Counted from the stretch's first letter, positions 1 through 6,410 are shown. The stretch is DNA of 11,077 nt from Methanoculleus sp. (GCA_023230425.1 JALNXI010000047.1:1-11077); one strand, 5' to 3'. Numbers and translations: made by a program. Notes: generated from the letters alone by a model not told the origin.

Positions 1-585
1 CTCCCGTATCGTGTCAAGCAGCGCAGGGTCATTGAGGATCCGGTAAGGATAGTATGCCGGCATCTTCGTCCCGATCCGTATGATCCGGACATGCTCAATC
101 TCCCGGAGCCGGGCGAGAATGTCACGTAGCCGGCCGGTATCGAGGACCAGAGGGTCGCCCCCCGTAAGGAGGACGTTCGTGATCTCCGGGTGATCCCGGA
201 TATAGGCAAGCCCCCCGGAGAGTTCCTTATTCACCTCGCGTGCATCCTCGATGAAGAGGCGCTTGCGGAAACAGTAGCGGCAGAGACCGCCACAGAGGTC
301 GCTCACCAGCAGGAGGGCCGTCTCCCGGTATTTGTGCTGCAGCCCCGGCGCCCGGGTGTACAGGTGCTCCGACGACGGGTCCAGACGTCCCCAGGGTTCA
401 AGTTCCTCGAGGGTCGGTATGATCAGCCGCCGGATGGGATCCTTTGTATCCTCCCAGTCGATCAGCGAGAGGTAGTAGTCATTCGAGCGGAACGCAAAAA
501 GATCCATTACCGGCGCGAGGCGAGCACGCTCCTGTGCACTGATGCCGGCGACCTTATCCAGTGATACGATATATGTCGGGTCCAT
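1..585 (-). CDS. KamA-family radical SAM aminomutase-like protein (partial, C-terminus outside window)
   Basis: The frame is open from ATG at 585 to the window edge, giving 195 residues with no stop. Residues 98-105 read CGGLCRYC, the CxxxCxxC cluster that binds the radical SAM 4Fe-4S centre. Residues 141-146 read TGGDPL, the SAM-contacting motif of this family. The stretch before the cysteines (HKYRETALLLVSD) matches the lead-in seen in lysine 2,3-aminomutase relatives. Family members use S-adenosylmethionine and pyridoxal phosphate to move an amino group. The PLP lysine would lie in the missing C-terminal half. Methanogens use lysine 2,3-aminomutase (AblA) to make the osmolyte N-epsilon-acetyl-beta-lysine, but the sequence after the cluster here is FRKR rather than the TRRR type I associate with AblA. 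I therefore do not assign lysine as substrate. A GTGAGAG stretch lies about 8 bases before the ATG. Confidence 0.85.
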   Translation of the reverse strand, partial: MDPTYIVSLDKVAGISAQERARLAPVMDLFAFRSNDYYLSLIDWEDTKDPIRRLIIPTLEELEPWGRLDPSSEHLYTRAPGLQHKYRETALLLVSDLCGGLCRYCFRKRLFIEDAREVNKELSGGLAYIRDHPEITNVLLTGGDPLVLDTGRLRDILARLREIEHVRIIRIGTKMPAYYPYRILNDPALLDTIRE

Positions 586-638
586 AATCTTCTCTCACAT
601 CGACACCCTCCGCTAGCGAGACAGCCAGCAGCAATCGG

Positions 639-647
639 GGATAAACC
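639..647 (-). promoter_or_regulatory. Possible TATA box of the kamA-like gene
   Basis: On the minus strand this reads GGTTTATCC, a weak archaeal TATA-like element. A start of transcription about 25 bases downstream, near 617, would leave a leader of roughly 30 bases before the ATG at 585. It sits right beside one CATGAGAG half-site (649-656). The call rests on position and composition only. Confidence 0.35.
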
Positions 648-648
648 A

Positions 649-717
649 CATGAGAGCGGAGACCACGAATGGCGATCCAATTACGCAAAGGGTTCATGAG
701 AGTCTCATGCTCTCATG
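649..717. promoter_or_regulatory. Cluster of CATGAGAG half-sites, candidate operator
   Basis: CATGAGAG occurs at 649-656 and 695-702. Its reverse complement CTCTCATG occurs at 710-717, and TCTCATG at 703-709. Positions 695-709 (CATGAGA-G-TCTCATG) form a perfect palindrome around one central base, and a third half-site follows directly. The cluster lies upstream of the kamA-like gene, with the first copy next to its candidate TATA box. This is typical of a binding site for a dimeric regulator. The regulator is unknown and binding is inferred. Confidence 0.5.
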
Positions 718-813
718 CAGGAAACCATCGCCCGGGATAGCTCAAGGGTGCCGAATTATACCAGATATCAGAAAAAGGGTGCCTGGAATATTTAACTGTT
801 TGGGAAAGCCTGC

Positions 814-832
814 AAAAAATGCGGAAAACCGC
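814..832 (-). terminator. Hairpin plus T-run terminator of the arv-type operon
   Basis: On the minus strand, 832 to 814 reads GCGG-TTTT-CCGC, one A, then six T. The four-pair GC stem with a T4 loop followed by T6 begins about 30 bases after the stop codon at 864-866. Archaeal termination depends mainly on the T-run, so the site is plausible even with a short stem. Confidence 0.55.
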
Positions 833-863
833 CCATTCACGCAAACGACGCTGAAACTGCGGA

Positions 864-1238
864 TTAATTCTTTTTCCGGGCCATGGAGAGGATATCCACC
901 ACGTATTTCCCCTCCTTCTCCAGCCCGACGACGACCTCATCCGTATTGGCCAGTTTCTCGATATTCAGTTCGTACGACCCGGGACCGAGGATACGGATAC
1001 TCTCAATCCGCTCAAAGACCTCGATCTCCGCTCTTCGCCGATCCGGCCGGACCTCAAGCACGTCCTCGCCCGTATCCCGGGCAATCTCATCGATGGTCTT
1101 CTCCTTCAGCACGTCGTCGTGCCGTTCGGCCTCACGGATGTAGAGAAACTTCTTGCCGCTGCAGCTCGGGCACCCTTTCAGTATCTTCGTCGAACCGTCC
1201 TCGAACTCCCTGCCACATTGCGTACACTTGTGAGGCAT
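864..1238 (-). CDS. arvC: Zinc-ribbon protein, OapC/ArvC family (DUF2072)
   Basis: This is a 124-residue protein with an N-terminal zinc ribbon: cysteines in CTQC (residues 5-8) and CPSC (residues 23-26) form two CxxC knuckles. A mixed charged region follows, then a C-terminal part ending SMARKKN. It is the third gene of a compact operon with an Era-like GTPase and a DUF2073 protein, an order I recognise as conserved in Euryarchaeota. In Haloferax volcanii the GTPase of this set (ArvA) is needed for extracellular vesicle formation, and ArvB/ArvC are its operon partners. The biochemical role of this protein is not known to me. I chose the ATG at 1238 because GGTGA lies 7 bases before it and the zinc ribbon begins at once. 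The upstream ATG at 1280 would add 14 residues and overlap the previous gene. Confidence 0.8.
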   Translation of the reverse strand: MPHKCTQCGREFEDGSTKILKGCPSCSGKKFLYIREAERHDDVLKEKTIDEIARDTGEDVLEVRPDRRRAEIEVFERIESIRILGPGSYELNIEKLANTDEVVVGLEKEGKYVVDILSMARKKN

Positions 1239-1254
1239 CTCTCCGTCACCCCGT

Positions 1255-1623
1255 TCACCGTGAGGAGGAGACCCATGCACTGATGAGATCCTTCTCCTTC
1301 TTGAGCGTCTTGAGCTGGTTTGCGGGCCCGATCACAGTCAGCCGGGTCTCGGTGCGTTTCCCCCCAAGAAGTCTCCCGAGAAAACCGCCCGGGGCATCTC
1401 TGACAGGATAGGTCTCCATCTCGATCCCCGAGAACCCGTCCGGCGCGATCTCCCGCATCGTGATCTCGATGAGCTTGCTCTGCTCATCCGGCGCGAGACC
1501 CTTCTCCAGGACAACGATGTTCCCTTCCATGACATCGTCAAGGATCAGGCGAATCTTCTCCATTGCTGTGAGCCGATCAAGGCGCTCCGCCGATATAAGG
1601 TCTATCTGTACACCCTGTATCAT
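1255..1623 (-). CDS. arvB: DUF2073 family protein, OapB/ArvB type
   Basis: This is a protein of about 122 residues beginning MIQGVQIDLIS. It is an archaea-specific family that accompanies an Era-like GTPase and a zinc-ribbon protein. Visible features are a charged helical N-terminal half (residues about 10-50, including KIRLILDDVMEGNIVVLEKG), a glycine-rich turn GGFLGRLLGG near residues 80-90, and a conserved-looking LTVIGPANQLKTL stretch. There is no signal peptide or membrane segment. Three starts are possible: GTG at 1632 overlapping the GTPase stop, ATG at 1629, and ATG at 1623. I prefer 1623 because GGTGA sits 5 bases before it, inside the end of the GTPase gene. In either case translation is coupled to the upstream gene. 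Its role beside the vesicle GTPase is inferred from Haloferax. Confidence 0.78.
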   Translation of the reverse strand: MIQGVQIDLISAERLDRLTAMEKIRLILDDVMEGNIVVLEKGLAPDEQSKLIEITMREIAPDGFSGIEMETYPVRDAPGGFLGRLLGGKRTETRLTVIGPANQLKTLKKEKDLISAWVSSSR

Positions 1624-1628
1624 CTCCA

Positions 1629-2270
1629 TCACCCAAAATATGACGTCATCTTCTCATACAACTCATCCACATTGTTCCCTTCAAGACCCGATATAGAGAT
1701 CACCGGGTGCTGGGGAAACACGCTCTTTATCCGCGCGGCAGAAGCGTCAGGAAGATCGTTCTTGTTCGCGACGATCAGGACCGGGAGTTTCCGGCTCTCG
1801 ATGATCCCGACAAGCATGATATTCACCTGCTGGAGCGGGTCCTGCGTGGCATCAAGCATATAGATGACGCCGTCGATATCCTCACGGAGCCAGTGCATCG
1901 CCTCAGCCACGCCCTCGGTCGCCTCCCGCGCCCGCTTGATGGCTTCCTCCTTCTCGATACCATACTCGACGAACTCGTTGTAGTCGATCTTGGTCGTCAC
2001 GCCCGGTGTATCAACGATATCGATGGTGATCGAGTGGCCGTTGTGGCCCGTGATGGTGATATCCTCCTTGCGCCGCACGCGGCGGGTCTCGTGAGGAACC
2101 TCGCTGACCGGACCGACCGCATCTCCTATCCAATCCCGCACAATCCTGTTCGCAAGCGTTGTCTTACCTGCATTGGGAGGCCCGTAAATCCCTATGCGAC
2201 AGGTCCGCTTCTTAAAGAACGCCTTCAAGAACCGTGATATCTTCTGTTTCGTACGAACTAAGAACGTCAT
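1629..2270 (-). CDS. arvA: Era-like small GTPase, ArvA/OapA type
   Basis: The protein is 213 residues with all core GTPase motifs: G1 GPPNAGKT (30-37), a G2-region threonine in ETRR (61-64), G3 DTPG (87-90), G4 NKND (169-172) and G5-like SISG (192-195). It lacks the KH RNA-binding domain of bacterial Era, so it is essentially a bare G domain. Residues 1-25 are strongly basic, with hydrophobic residues at I11, F14, L15, F18 and F19. That spacing suggests an amphipathic helix that could touch the membrane. It is the first gene of the operon with the DUF2073 and zinc-ribbon genes. The family was shown in Haloferax volcanii to drive extracellular vesicle formation; the same role here is inferred. 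A GGGTG ribosome binding site lies at about 2275-2279. Confidence 0.88.
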   Translation of the reverse strand: MTFLVRTKQKISRFLKAFFKKRTCRIGIYGPPNAGKTTLANRIVRDWIGDAVGPVSEVPHETRRVRRKEDITITGHNGHSITIDIVDTPGVTTKIDYNEFVEYGIEKEEAIKRAREATEGVAEAMHWLREDIDGVIYMLDATQDPLQQVNIMLVGIIESRKLPVLIVANKNDLPDASAARIKSVFPQHPVISISGLEGNNVDELYEKMTSYFG

Positions 2271-2328
2271 TTGGCACCCTTCGATAGGCCGATTCGCCTA
2301 TACTTAAGTGAGCTATGGCACCCATGAA

Positions 2329-2340
2329 TAAATATAATTA
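2329..2340 (-). promoter_or_regulatory. TATA-like box of the arv-type operon
   Basis: On the minus strand this reads TAATTATATTTA, in an AT-rich island inside GC-rich DNA. A start near 2310 would give a leader of about 40 bases before the GTPase ATG at 2270. Two dyads lie between: ATAGGC/GCCTAT (2284-2289 and 2296-2301) and the palindrome ACTTAAGT (2302-2309). The latter is close to the predicted transcription start. Confidence 0.45.
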
Positions 2341-2369
2341 TATGTTCCGTCCGGCGCGTACCCCCTGAT

Positions 2370-2386
2370 TTGGAGACAATCTCCAA
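2370..2386. promoter_or_regulatory. Perfect inverted repeat in the divergent promoter region
   Basis: The sequence is TTGGAGA-CAA-TCTCCAA, seven perfect pairs with a three-base spacer. GAT at 2367-2369 and ATC at 2386-2388 nearly extend it. It lies about 20 bases upstream of the TATA box of the CBS operon and about 30 bases upstream of that of the arv-type operon. It could bind one regulator that controls both directions. Function is inferred from position and symmetry. Confidence 0.45.
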
Positions 2387-2404
2387 TCCCGAAGCGTGAG
2401 AATT

Positions 2405-2414
2405 CTTTTATACT
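2405..2414 (+). promoter_or_regulatory. TATA box of the CBS-protein operon
   Basis: CTTTTATACT fits an archaeal TATA element. Initiation about 25 bases downstream, near 2435, would leave a leader of roughly 45 bases ending in AGGAG at 2470-2474, six bases before the ATG at 2481. No other strong TATA element was seen inside the five-gene run, so this is probably the main promoter. Confidence 0.55.
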
Positions 2415-2480
2415 GCCGAGACCTAGATACACTTGCACCTGGAGAATCGGCCCTTGTAGCGACCGGATTAGGAGAATCCC

Positions 2481-3044
2481 ATGATGAATAATAGCGACAC
2501 CATTCACTTTGAGACACGCGTACCAATCAGGGAGGTCATGCAGAGCCATCCAACGACCATCGATGTAGAGGAGACCGTCGCCCGGGCAGCGCAGGCAATG
2601 TGCCGCGATGAGGTCGGCAGTTGTATCGTCCTGCAGAACAACCTGCCCATCGGGATCGTCACGGAGGAGGATATAAACTGCAAAGTCGTAGCAAAAGACT
2701 TAAAACCGGGCAGCGTCCAGGTCAGCGGGATCATGAGCACCCCGCTGATCACGATCGGTGCCGAGAAAATGGTCGGGGATGCCGCGGCAATGATGGTGAA
2801 GAACCGCGTCCGCAGGCTTCCTGTCGTTGAGAGCCAGATGGTCATCGGGATCGTGACGGTCAGGGATATCCTCACCGTCGCGACCGAAGTGAACGAACTG
2901 CTGGCAGACCTCATCGAGATTAACCGTGAGGAAGAGTATGCCATGGGGGTCTGCGACCGGTGCGGGAACATGGCCGATGAACTCGCGCGAGTCGACAACC
3001 TTATGCTCTGCCCCACCTGTCGGGAGGAGGAGCAGTTGCTATGA
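2481..3044 (+). CDS. CBS-domain pair with C-terminal zinc ribbon (CBS operon gene 1)
   Basis: The protein has 187 residues. Two CBS domains occupy about residues 15-75 and 83-137 and form one Bateman module. Both keep the nucleotide-phosphate motif (GIVTEEDI near 58-65, GIVTVRDI near 123-130). Residues 158-180 hold a zinc ribbon with CxxC at 158-161 and 177-180. CBS pairs of this kind bind adenine nucleotides. CBS proteins with a zinc-ribbon end are a described archaeal family (for example Thermoplasma Ta0289), whose cellular role remains open. There is no catalytic domain and no membrane segment. Start: AGGAG at 2470-2474 precedes ATG 2481; a second in-frame ATG follows at 2484. The stop overlaps the next start in ATGA, which indicates coupled translation. 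It is the only member of the operon with a non-CBS domain, so it may be the one that contacts DNA, RNA or a partner protein; that is a guess. Confidence 0.88.
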   Translation: MMNNSDTIHFETRVPIREVMQSHPTTIDVEETVARAAQAMCRDEVGSCIVLQNNLPIGIVTEEDINCKVVAKDLKPGSVQVSGIMSTPLITIGAEKMVGDAAAMMVKNRVRRLPVVESQMVIGIVTVRDILTVATEVNELLADLIEINREEEYAMGVCDRCGNMADELARVDNLMLCPTCREEEQLL

Positions 3045-3796
3045 AAGTGGCCTCAAACCTGATGGTGGAGATTCCCACCCTGCACTACGACGAGCACGTC
3101 ACGAAAGCGCGGAGCGTCCTCCGGGACGATGTCTTTCGTGAACTCTACGTCGTGGGCGAAAAAAATCGTCTGATGGGCTATCTCGACATATCCGACGTCC
3201 TGCGGGTGATGGACACCAAGTCAAACGTCACCATCAAAGGTTTTGTCAGGGAGGCCGCCCGGGTCGCCCCGGATACGCCCCTTGCAGATGTCGGCCTCGC
3301 CATCCTGAACGCCCGTACAAACAGCGCAGGGGTCGTCGACGAAGACGGTGTGCTTCAGGGAGGAGTTCTCTTCTCCGAACTCTTTCCCGTCCTGGTCTCC
3401 CGGCACGACATCCGGGGCAGTGTCAGGGATGCCATGTCACGGGAGCCCGTCACCTGCGCACCGGAGGACTCCATACTCCGTATCTATAGCCTGATCGTCT
3501 CCAGTGGATTCATAGCATTCCCGGTGGTGCAGAAGAAAGAGATCATCGGCATCATATCCCGCCGGGACCTCCTGCGTGCCGGGAATATTCGCATATCGGT
3601 GAAGAATCAGGCCGATACCACCGTGGACCGGGTGATGACGACACCCGTCATCACGGTGACGCCCGACGACACGATAGCGACGGCGAGCCGGCTGATGGTC
3701 GACCATGATATCAGCATCCTCCCGGTCGTCGATGAAAAGAAGAGGCTCGTCGGTGTTATCGACCGTCATGACGTCCTGAGCAGTCTCGCCCGTTGA
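3041..3796 (+). CDS. Four-CBS-domain protein (CBS operon gene 2)
   Basis: The protein has 251 residues and consists of four CBS domains at about 4-58, 66-120, 128-182 and 195-250, making two Bateman modules. Only the third keeps the full G-h-h-T/S-x-x-D ligand motif (GIISRRDL). The first and fourth have D in place of T/S (GYLDISDV, GVIDRHDV), and the second has lost both key residues (GGVLFSEL). Nucleotide binding may therefore be limited to part of the protein. No enzyme, transporter or DNA-binding domain is attached. The ATG overlaps the stop of gene 1 by four bases, and gene 3 starts 40 bases after the stop. Specific function is unknown; a sensory or scaffold role is inferred from the family. 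Confidence 0.85.
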   Translation: MKVASNLMVEIPTLHYDEHVTKARSVLRDDVFRELYVVGEKNRLMGYLDISDVLRVMDTKSNVTIKGFVREAARVAPDTPLADVGLAILNARTNSAGVVDEDGVLQGGVLFSELFPVLVSRHDIRGSVRDAMSREPVTCAPEDSILRIYSLIVSSGFIAFPVVQKKEIIGIISRRDLLRAGNIRISVKNQADTTVDRVMTTPVITVTPDDTIATASRLMVDHDISILPVVDEKKRLVGVIDRHDVLSSLAR

Positions 3797-3836
3797 GGGC
3801 GTCTCCGGACACAATAATTTCCAAAGGAGTGATACC

Positions 3837-4784
3837 GTGCAACCGAACTCGAATAACTCAGAGAAGAAACCGGCTGACAGGCTCCTGAAGATGCCGGGCA
3901 AACGCGACCGTGGGCCTATCGACTTCGAGACGAGGATCTCCGGCTACGAAGGCGAGATTATGGCGATCGCCACGAGAAACGTTGTTGCGGCACAGAGGAC
4001 CACCACGATCATCCAGGCAGTCGAGATCATGACCCGGGAAGGGTTCCGCAGGCTGCCGGTCGTCGATGCGGGGACGCGCCGTCTCCGGGGGATCGTGACC
4101 GTCAGCGATATCATCGACTTCATGGGCGGCGGCGACAAGTTCAACCTGGTGCAGGTGAAGCACAGGGGAAACTTCCTCGCCGCTATCAACGAGAATCTCC
4201 GCGAGATCATGACCCCGCAGATGGTCACCATGCCTGTTGCCGGGAGCATCGCGGATGCAGTCGATATCATCATCAACAAAAACATCGGCGGGATTCCCAT
4301 CACCGGCGCTGAAGGAGACCTGAAGGGTATCGTGACCGAGCGTGACGTGATGAAGGTGCTCACCACCGAGAACTCCGGCCGCAAGGTGGAGGATATCATG
4401 AAATCTTCGGTACGCGTCACCAGCCCCGACACCCCTATCGGCAAGGTCTGCGAAGAGATGGTGAAGTGCAGGTTCCGGCGACTACCGGTCGTTGTAGACG
4501 ACGTTCTCTGCGGCATCGTGACCGCCACCGACATCATGAGTTACCTCGGGAAGGGCAAGGCCTTCGAGCAGTTGACGACCGGAGATTCCGCCGAAGTGAT
4601 GGGGGCGCCGGTACGGTCTCTCCTCTCCGGGGAACTCTACACCACCACGCCGGATCGGAATATCCACGAGATTGTCGTCGAGATGCTCCGGAGGCGTATC
4701 GGGGCGCTCCCCGTTTTAGAGGATTCGCGCCTCGTCGGACTCGTGACGGAATACGACCTTGTGAAGGCATTTGCAGAGGGGTGA
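3837..4784 (+). CDS. Four-CBS-domain protein with basic N-terminal tail (CBS operon gene 3)
   Basis: The protein has 315 residues. After a polar, basic tail of about 35 residues it has four CBS domains at about 40-97, 121-176, 184-237 and 257-312. All four keep the ligand motif: GIVTVSDI, GIVTERDV, GIVTATDI and GLVTEYDL. This makes it the member best equipped to bind adenine nucleotides. Domains one and three share an FRRLPVV segment, as if the two modules arose by duplication. The start is GTG at 3837, chosen because GGAGTGAT at 3826-3833, a nearly ideal ribosome binding site, precedes it. The 40-base gap after gene 2 contains no terminator. It ends seven bases before the next start. The exact role is not known. 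Confidence 0.87.
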   Translation: MQPNSNNSEKKPADRLLKMPGKRDRGPIDFETRISGYEGEIMAIATRNVVAAQRTTTIIQAVEIMTREGFRRLPVVDAGTRRLRGIVTVSDIIDFMGGGDKFNLVQVKHRGNFLAAINENLREIMTPQMVTMPVAGSIADAVDIIINKNIGGIPITGAEGDLKGIVTERDVMKVLTTENSGRKVEDIMKSSVRVTSPDTPIGKVCEEMVKCRFRRLPVVVDDVLCGIVTATDIMSYLGKGKAFEQLTTGDSAEVMGAPVRSLLSGELYTTTPDRNIHEIVVEMLRRRIGALPVLEDSRLVGLVTEYDLVKAFAEG

Positions 4785-4791
4785 AGAGAGA

Positions 4792-5631
4792 ATGCGTGCC
4801 ATTGATGTGATGTCCTCTCCGGTGTACGTCGTTGCACCGACCGATAACGTAGCCTATGCGCGAAACCTTATGCTCAAGCACCGGGTGTCAAGACTCCTCG
4901 TCATGGAAGGAGATGAACTCCGGGGCATCCTGACCAAGAAGGATATCGCCTACCGTCTCAGGCAGACGGAACCGATGTGGCGGCGGCGCCCGATCGACCG
5001 GATCCCGGTCAGTATCCTGATGGCACAGAACCCGATTGCCATACCGCAGGAGACCAGCATTCGTGATATTGCAGCGACGATGCTTGATCGCGACATATCA
5101 GGACTGCCCGTCGTCAACAACGGCAAGGTGGTCGGTATCGTCACCAAACTGGATGTTATGCGTTCAGCCCATGTACGCGGGCTCTCTGCCCGGGTCGACG
5201 AGATCATGGAGGATGCGGTCACGGTCAACCGGTACCACTCGCTGGACCATGTTATAAACACGATTAAAGGGAAAAACGATAAACTTATCGTCGTTAATGA
5301 CAATGGAAGCCTTGCAGGCATCATTACGGAGAGTAACCTCGCATTCTATGAGTATCTGGACGAGCGGATGAACCTGCCCAGGAGAGACATCACACATCTC
5401 CGGAAAGAAGAGCCGGCAGGACAGAAACGCTTCAGATACGTCGTCGAGGTATCGGCAGTTGCAGAGGACATCATGAGCCGTCCGGTCATCACCGTCCCCC
5501 CTGATCTCTCTCTCCAGGATGCCGTCGGGCTGATGCTCGAAAACCAGATCAACAGCCTTGTGGTCATGGACGACAGCGATATCCGGGGCGTGCTCAAGAG
5601 AGATGATATCATCAAGGAAGTGGCAAAATGA
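4792..5631 (+). CDS. Four-CBS-domain protein (CBS operon gene 4)
   Basis: The protein has 279 residues with CBS domains at about 1-56, 72-125, 134-187 and 223-278. The first two keep the ligand motif (GILTKKDI, GIVTKLDV). The third has N for D (GIITESNL) and the fourth K for T (GVLKRDDI), so the second Bateman module looks impaired for nucleotide binding. A charged linker of about 35 residues (188-222, rich in R, K and E) separates domains three and four. I chose ATG 4792 because GGTGA from the end of gene 3 lies 7 bases before it and the CBS domain starts at once (MRAIDVM). An in-frame ATG at 4771 would add seven residues and overlap gene 3. Its stop overlaps the start of gene 5 in ATGA. There is no other domain, and function is inferred only as sensory or scaffolding. 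Confidence 0.86.
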   Translation: MRAIDVMSSPVYVVAPTDNVAYARNLMLKHRVSRLLVMEGDELRGILTKKDIAYRLRQTEPMWRRRPIDRIPVSILMAQNPIAIPQETSIRDIAATMLDRDISGLPVVNNGKVVGIVTKLDVMRSAHVRGLSARVDEIMEDAVTVNRYHSLDHVINTIKGKNDKLIVVNDNGSLAGIITESNLAFYEYLDERMNLPRRDITHLRKEEPAGQKRFRYVVEVSAVAEDIMSRPVITVPPDLSLQDAVGLMLENQINSLVVMDDSDIRGVLKRDDIIKEVAK

Positions 5632-6410
5632 GCGACACATTTCAGATACTCGTCAAAGACGTGATGGCAAAACCGATCACCATCGCAAAGTCCGCCTTTG
5701 TCAGCGAAGCGCTCGATAAGATGCTCGGTGAGGGTGTCGATCCGCTTATCGTGACCAACAACGGCACGGTCATCGGCACGACGTCACGGGCGGCAATCGC
5801 CGAGACACTCGGGAGCAGGAAGACTCAGGCGCTGAAAGCCACATCCATCCACGTCGCGAACACGGTCGAGGAGAACTTCACCTCCGCATACCCGGACCAG
5901 AGCATCGACGTCCTGGTGCCGCTGCTCCAGCACTACAAGTTGGTCGTGGTGCTCGATGGCGAGCACCGCCTCATCGGACAGGTGACGGCAGGCGACCTCC
6001 TGAAGGTTCTCCGCCCGGATGGCGGCCTCCTGGACGTCATGGAACAGGTATACTCCATCCAGGTCGAGGAGCGGACAGTCCACCTCCGCCGGAGGATGCT
6101 CGACGGCAAGATCAACCGGTTCATCGTCGAGGAGGGCGATGATGTCGTCGGCATCGTCACGGAGACCGACGTCGCAAAGGCGCTCCACGCGTTCAAGGAT
6201 ATCGTAGAAGGAACCCGCCAGGAGTACCGGATCAGAAACCTCCTCGTGCGGGACATCATGAGCGCGCCCCTGATATCGGTGAATGCGGATACGGACGTCT
6301 CGGATGTCATCGACCTGATGCTCAAGAAGAACATCAGCTCCGTCCCGGTCACAGAGAACGGTAAGATCGCGGGCGTCGTTACCAGAAACTCGCTTGTTCA
6401 GGCCCTGTGA
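5628..6410 (+). CDS. Four-CBS-domain protein (CBS operon gene 5)
   Basis: The protein has 260 residues with CBS domains at about 9-62, 74-128, 134-186 and 206-260. The middle two keep the ligand motif (GQVTAGDL, GIVTETDV). The first (GTTSRAAI) and last (GVVTRNSL) have lost the aspartate. If domains 1+2 and 3+4 pair in the usual way, each Bateman module keeps one intact site and one degenerate site. The ATG overlaps the stop of gene 4 by four bases. A hairpin with a T-run follows directly after the TGA, so this is the last gene of the operon. No enzyme, transporter or DNA-binding domain is attached and no partner can be named. Confidence 0.85.
   Translation: MSDTFQILVKDVMAKPITIAKSAFVSEALDKMLGEGVDPLIVTNNGTVIGTTSRAAIAETLGSRKTQALKATSIHVANTVEENFTSAYPDQSIDVLVPLLQHYKLVVVLDGEHRLIGQVTAGDLLKVLRPDGGLLDVMEQVYSIQVEERTVHLRRRMLDGKINRFIVEEGDDVVGIVTETDVAKALHAFKDIVEGTRQEYRIRNLLVRDIMSAPLISVNADTDVSDVIDLMLKKNISSVPVTENGKIAGVVTRNSLVQAL

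Noticed and set aside
730..765. tRNA-like D-arm string GGATAGCTCAAGGG
   Set aside because: No anticodon arm, T-arm motif or acceptor stem follows at the right distance.
650..1411. Open frame of 253 codons on the plus strand
   Set aside because: It runs across a non-coding gap and antisense to two recognised genes. It is rich in R, S and P with no family resemblance.
1707..2237. Open frame of 176 codons on the plus strand
   Set aside because: It is antisense to the Era-like GTPase, whose G1, G3, G4 and G5 motifs are intact on the minus strand.
3797..3836. Possible internal promoter or terminator between CBS genes 2 and 3
   Set aside because: The 40 bases hold a strong ribosome binding site for the GTG start but neither a TATA element at a useful distance nor a hairpin with a T-run.
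2481..6410. CBS genes as direct-repeat or recent-duplication artefact
   Set aside because: The domains are similar only at motif level. No long stretches of nucleotide identity between genes were seen, so any duplications are old and each gene is intact.
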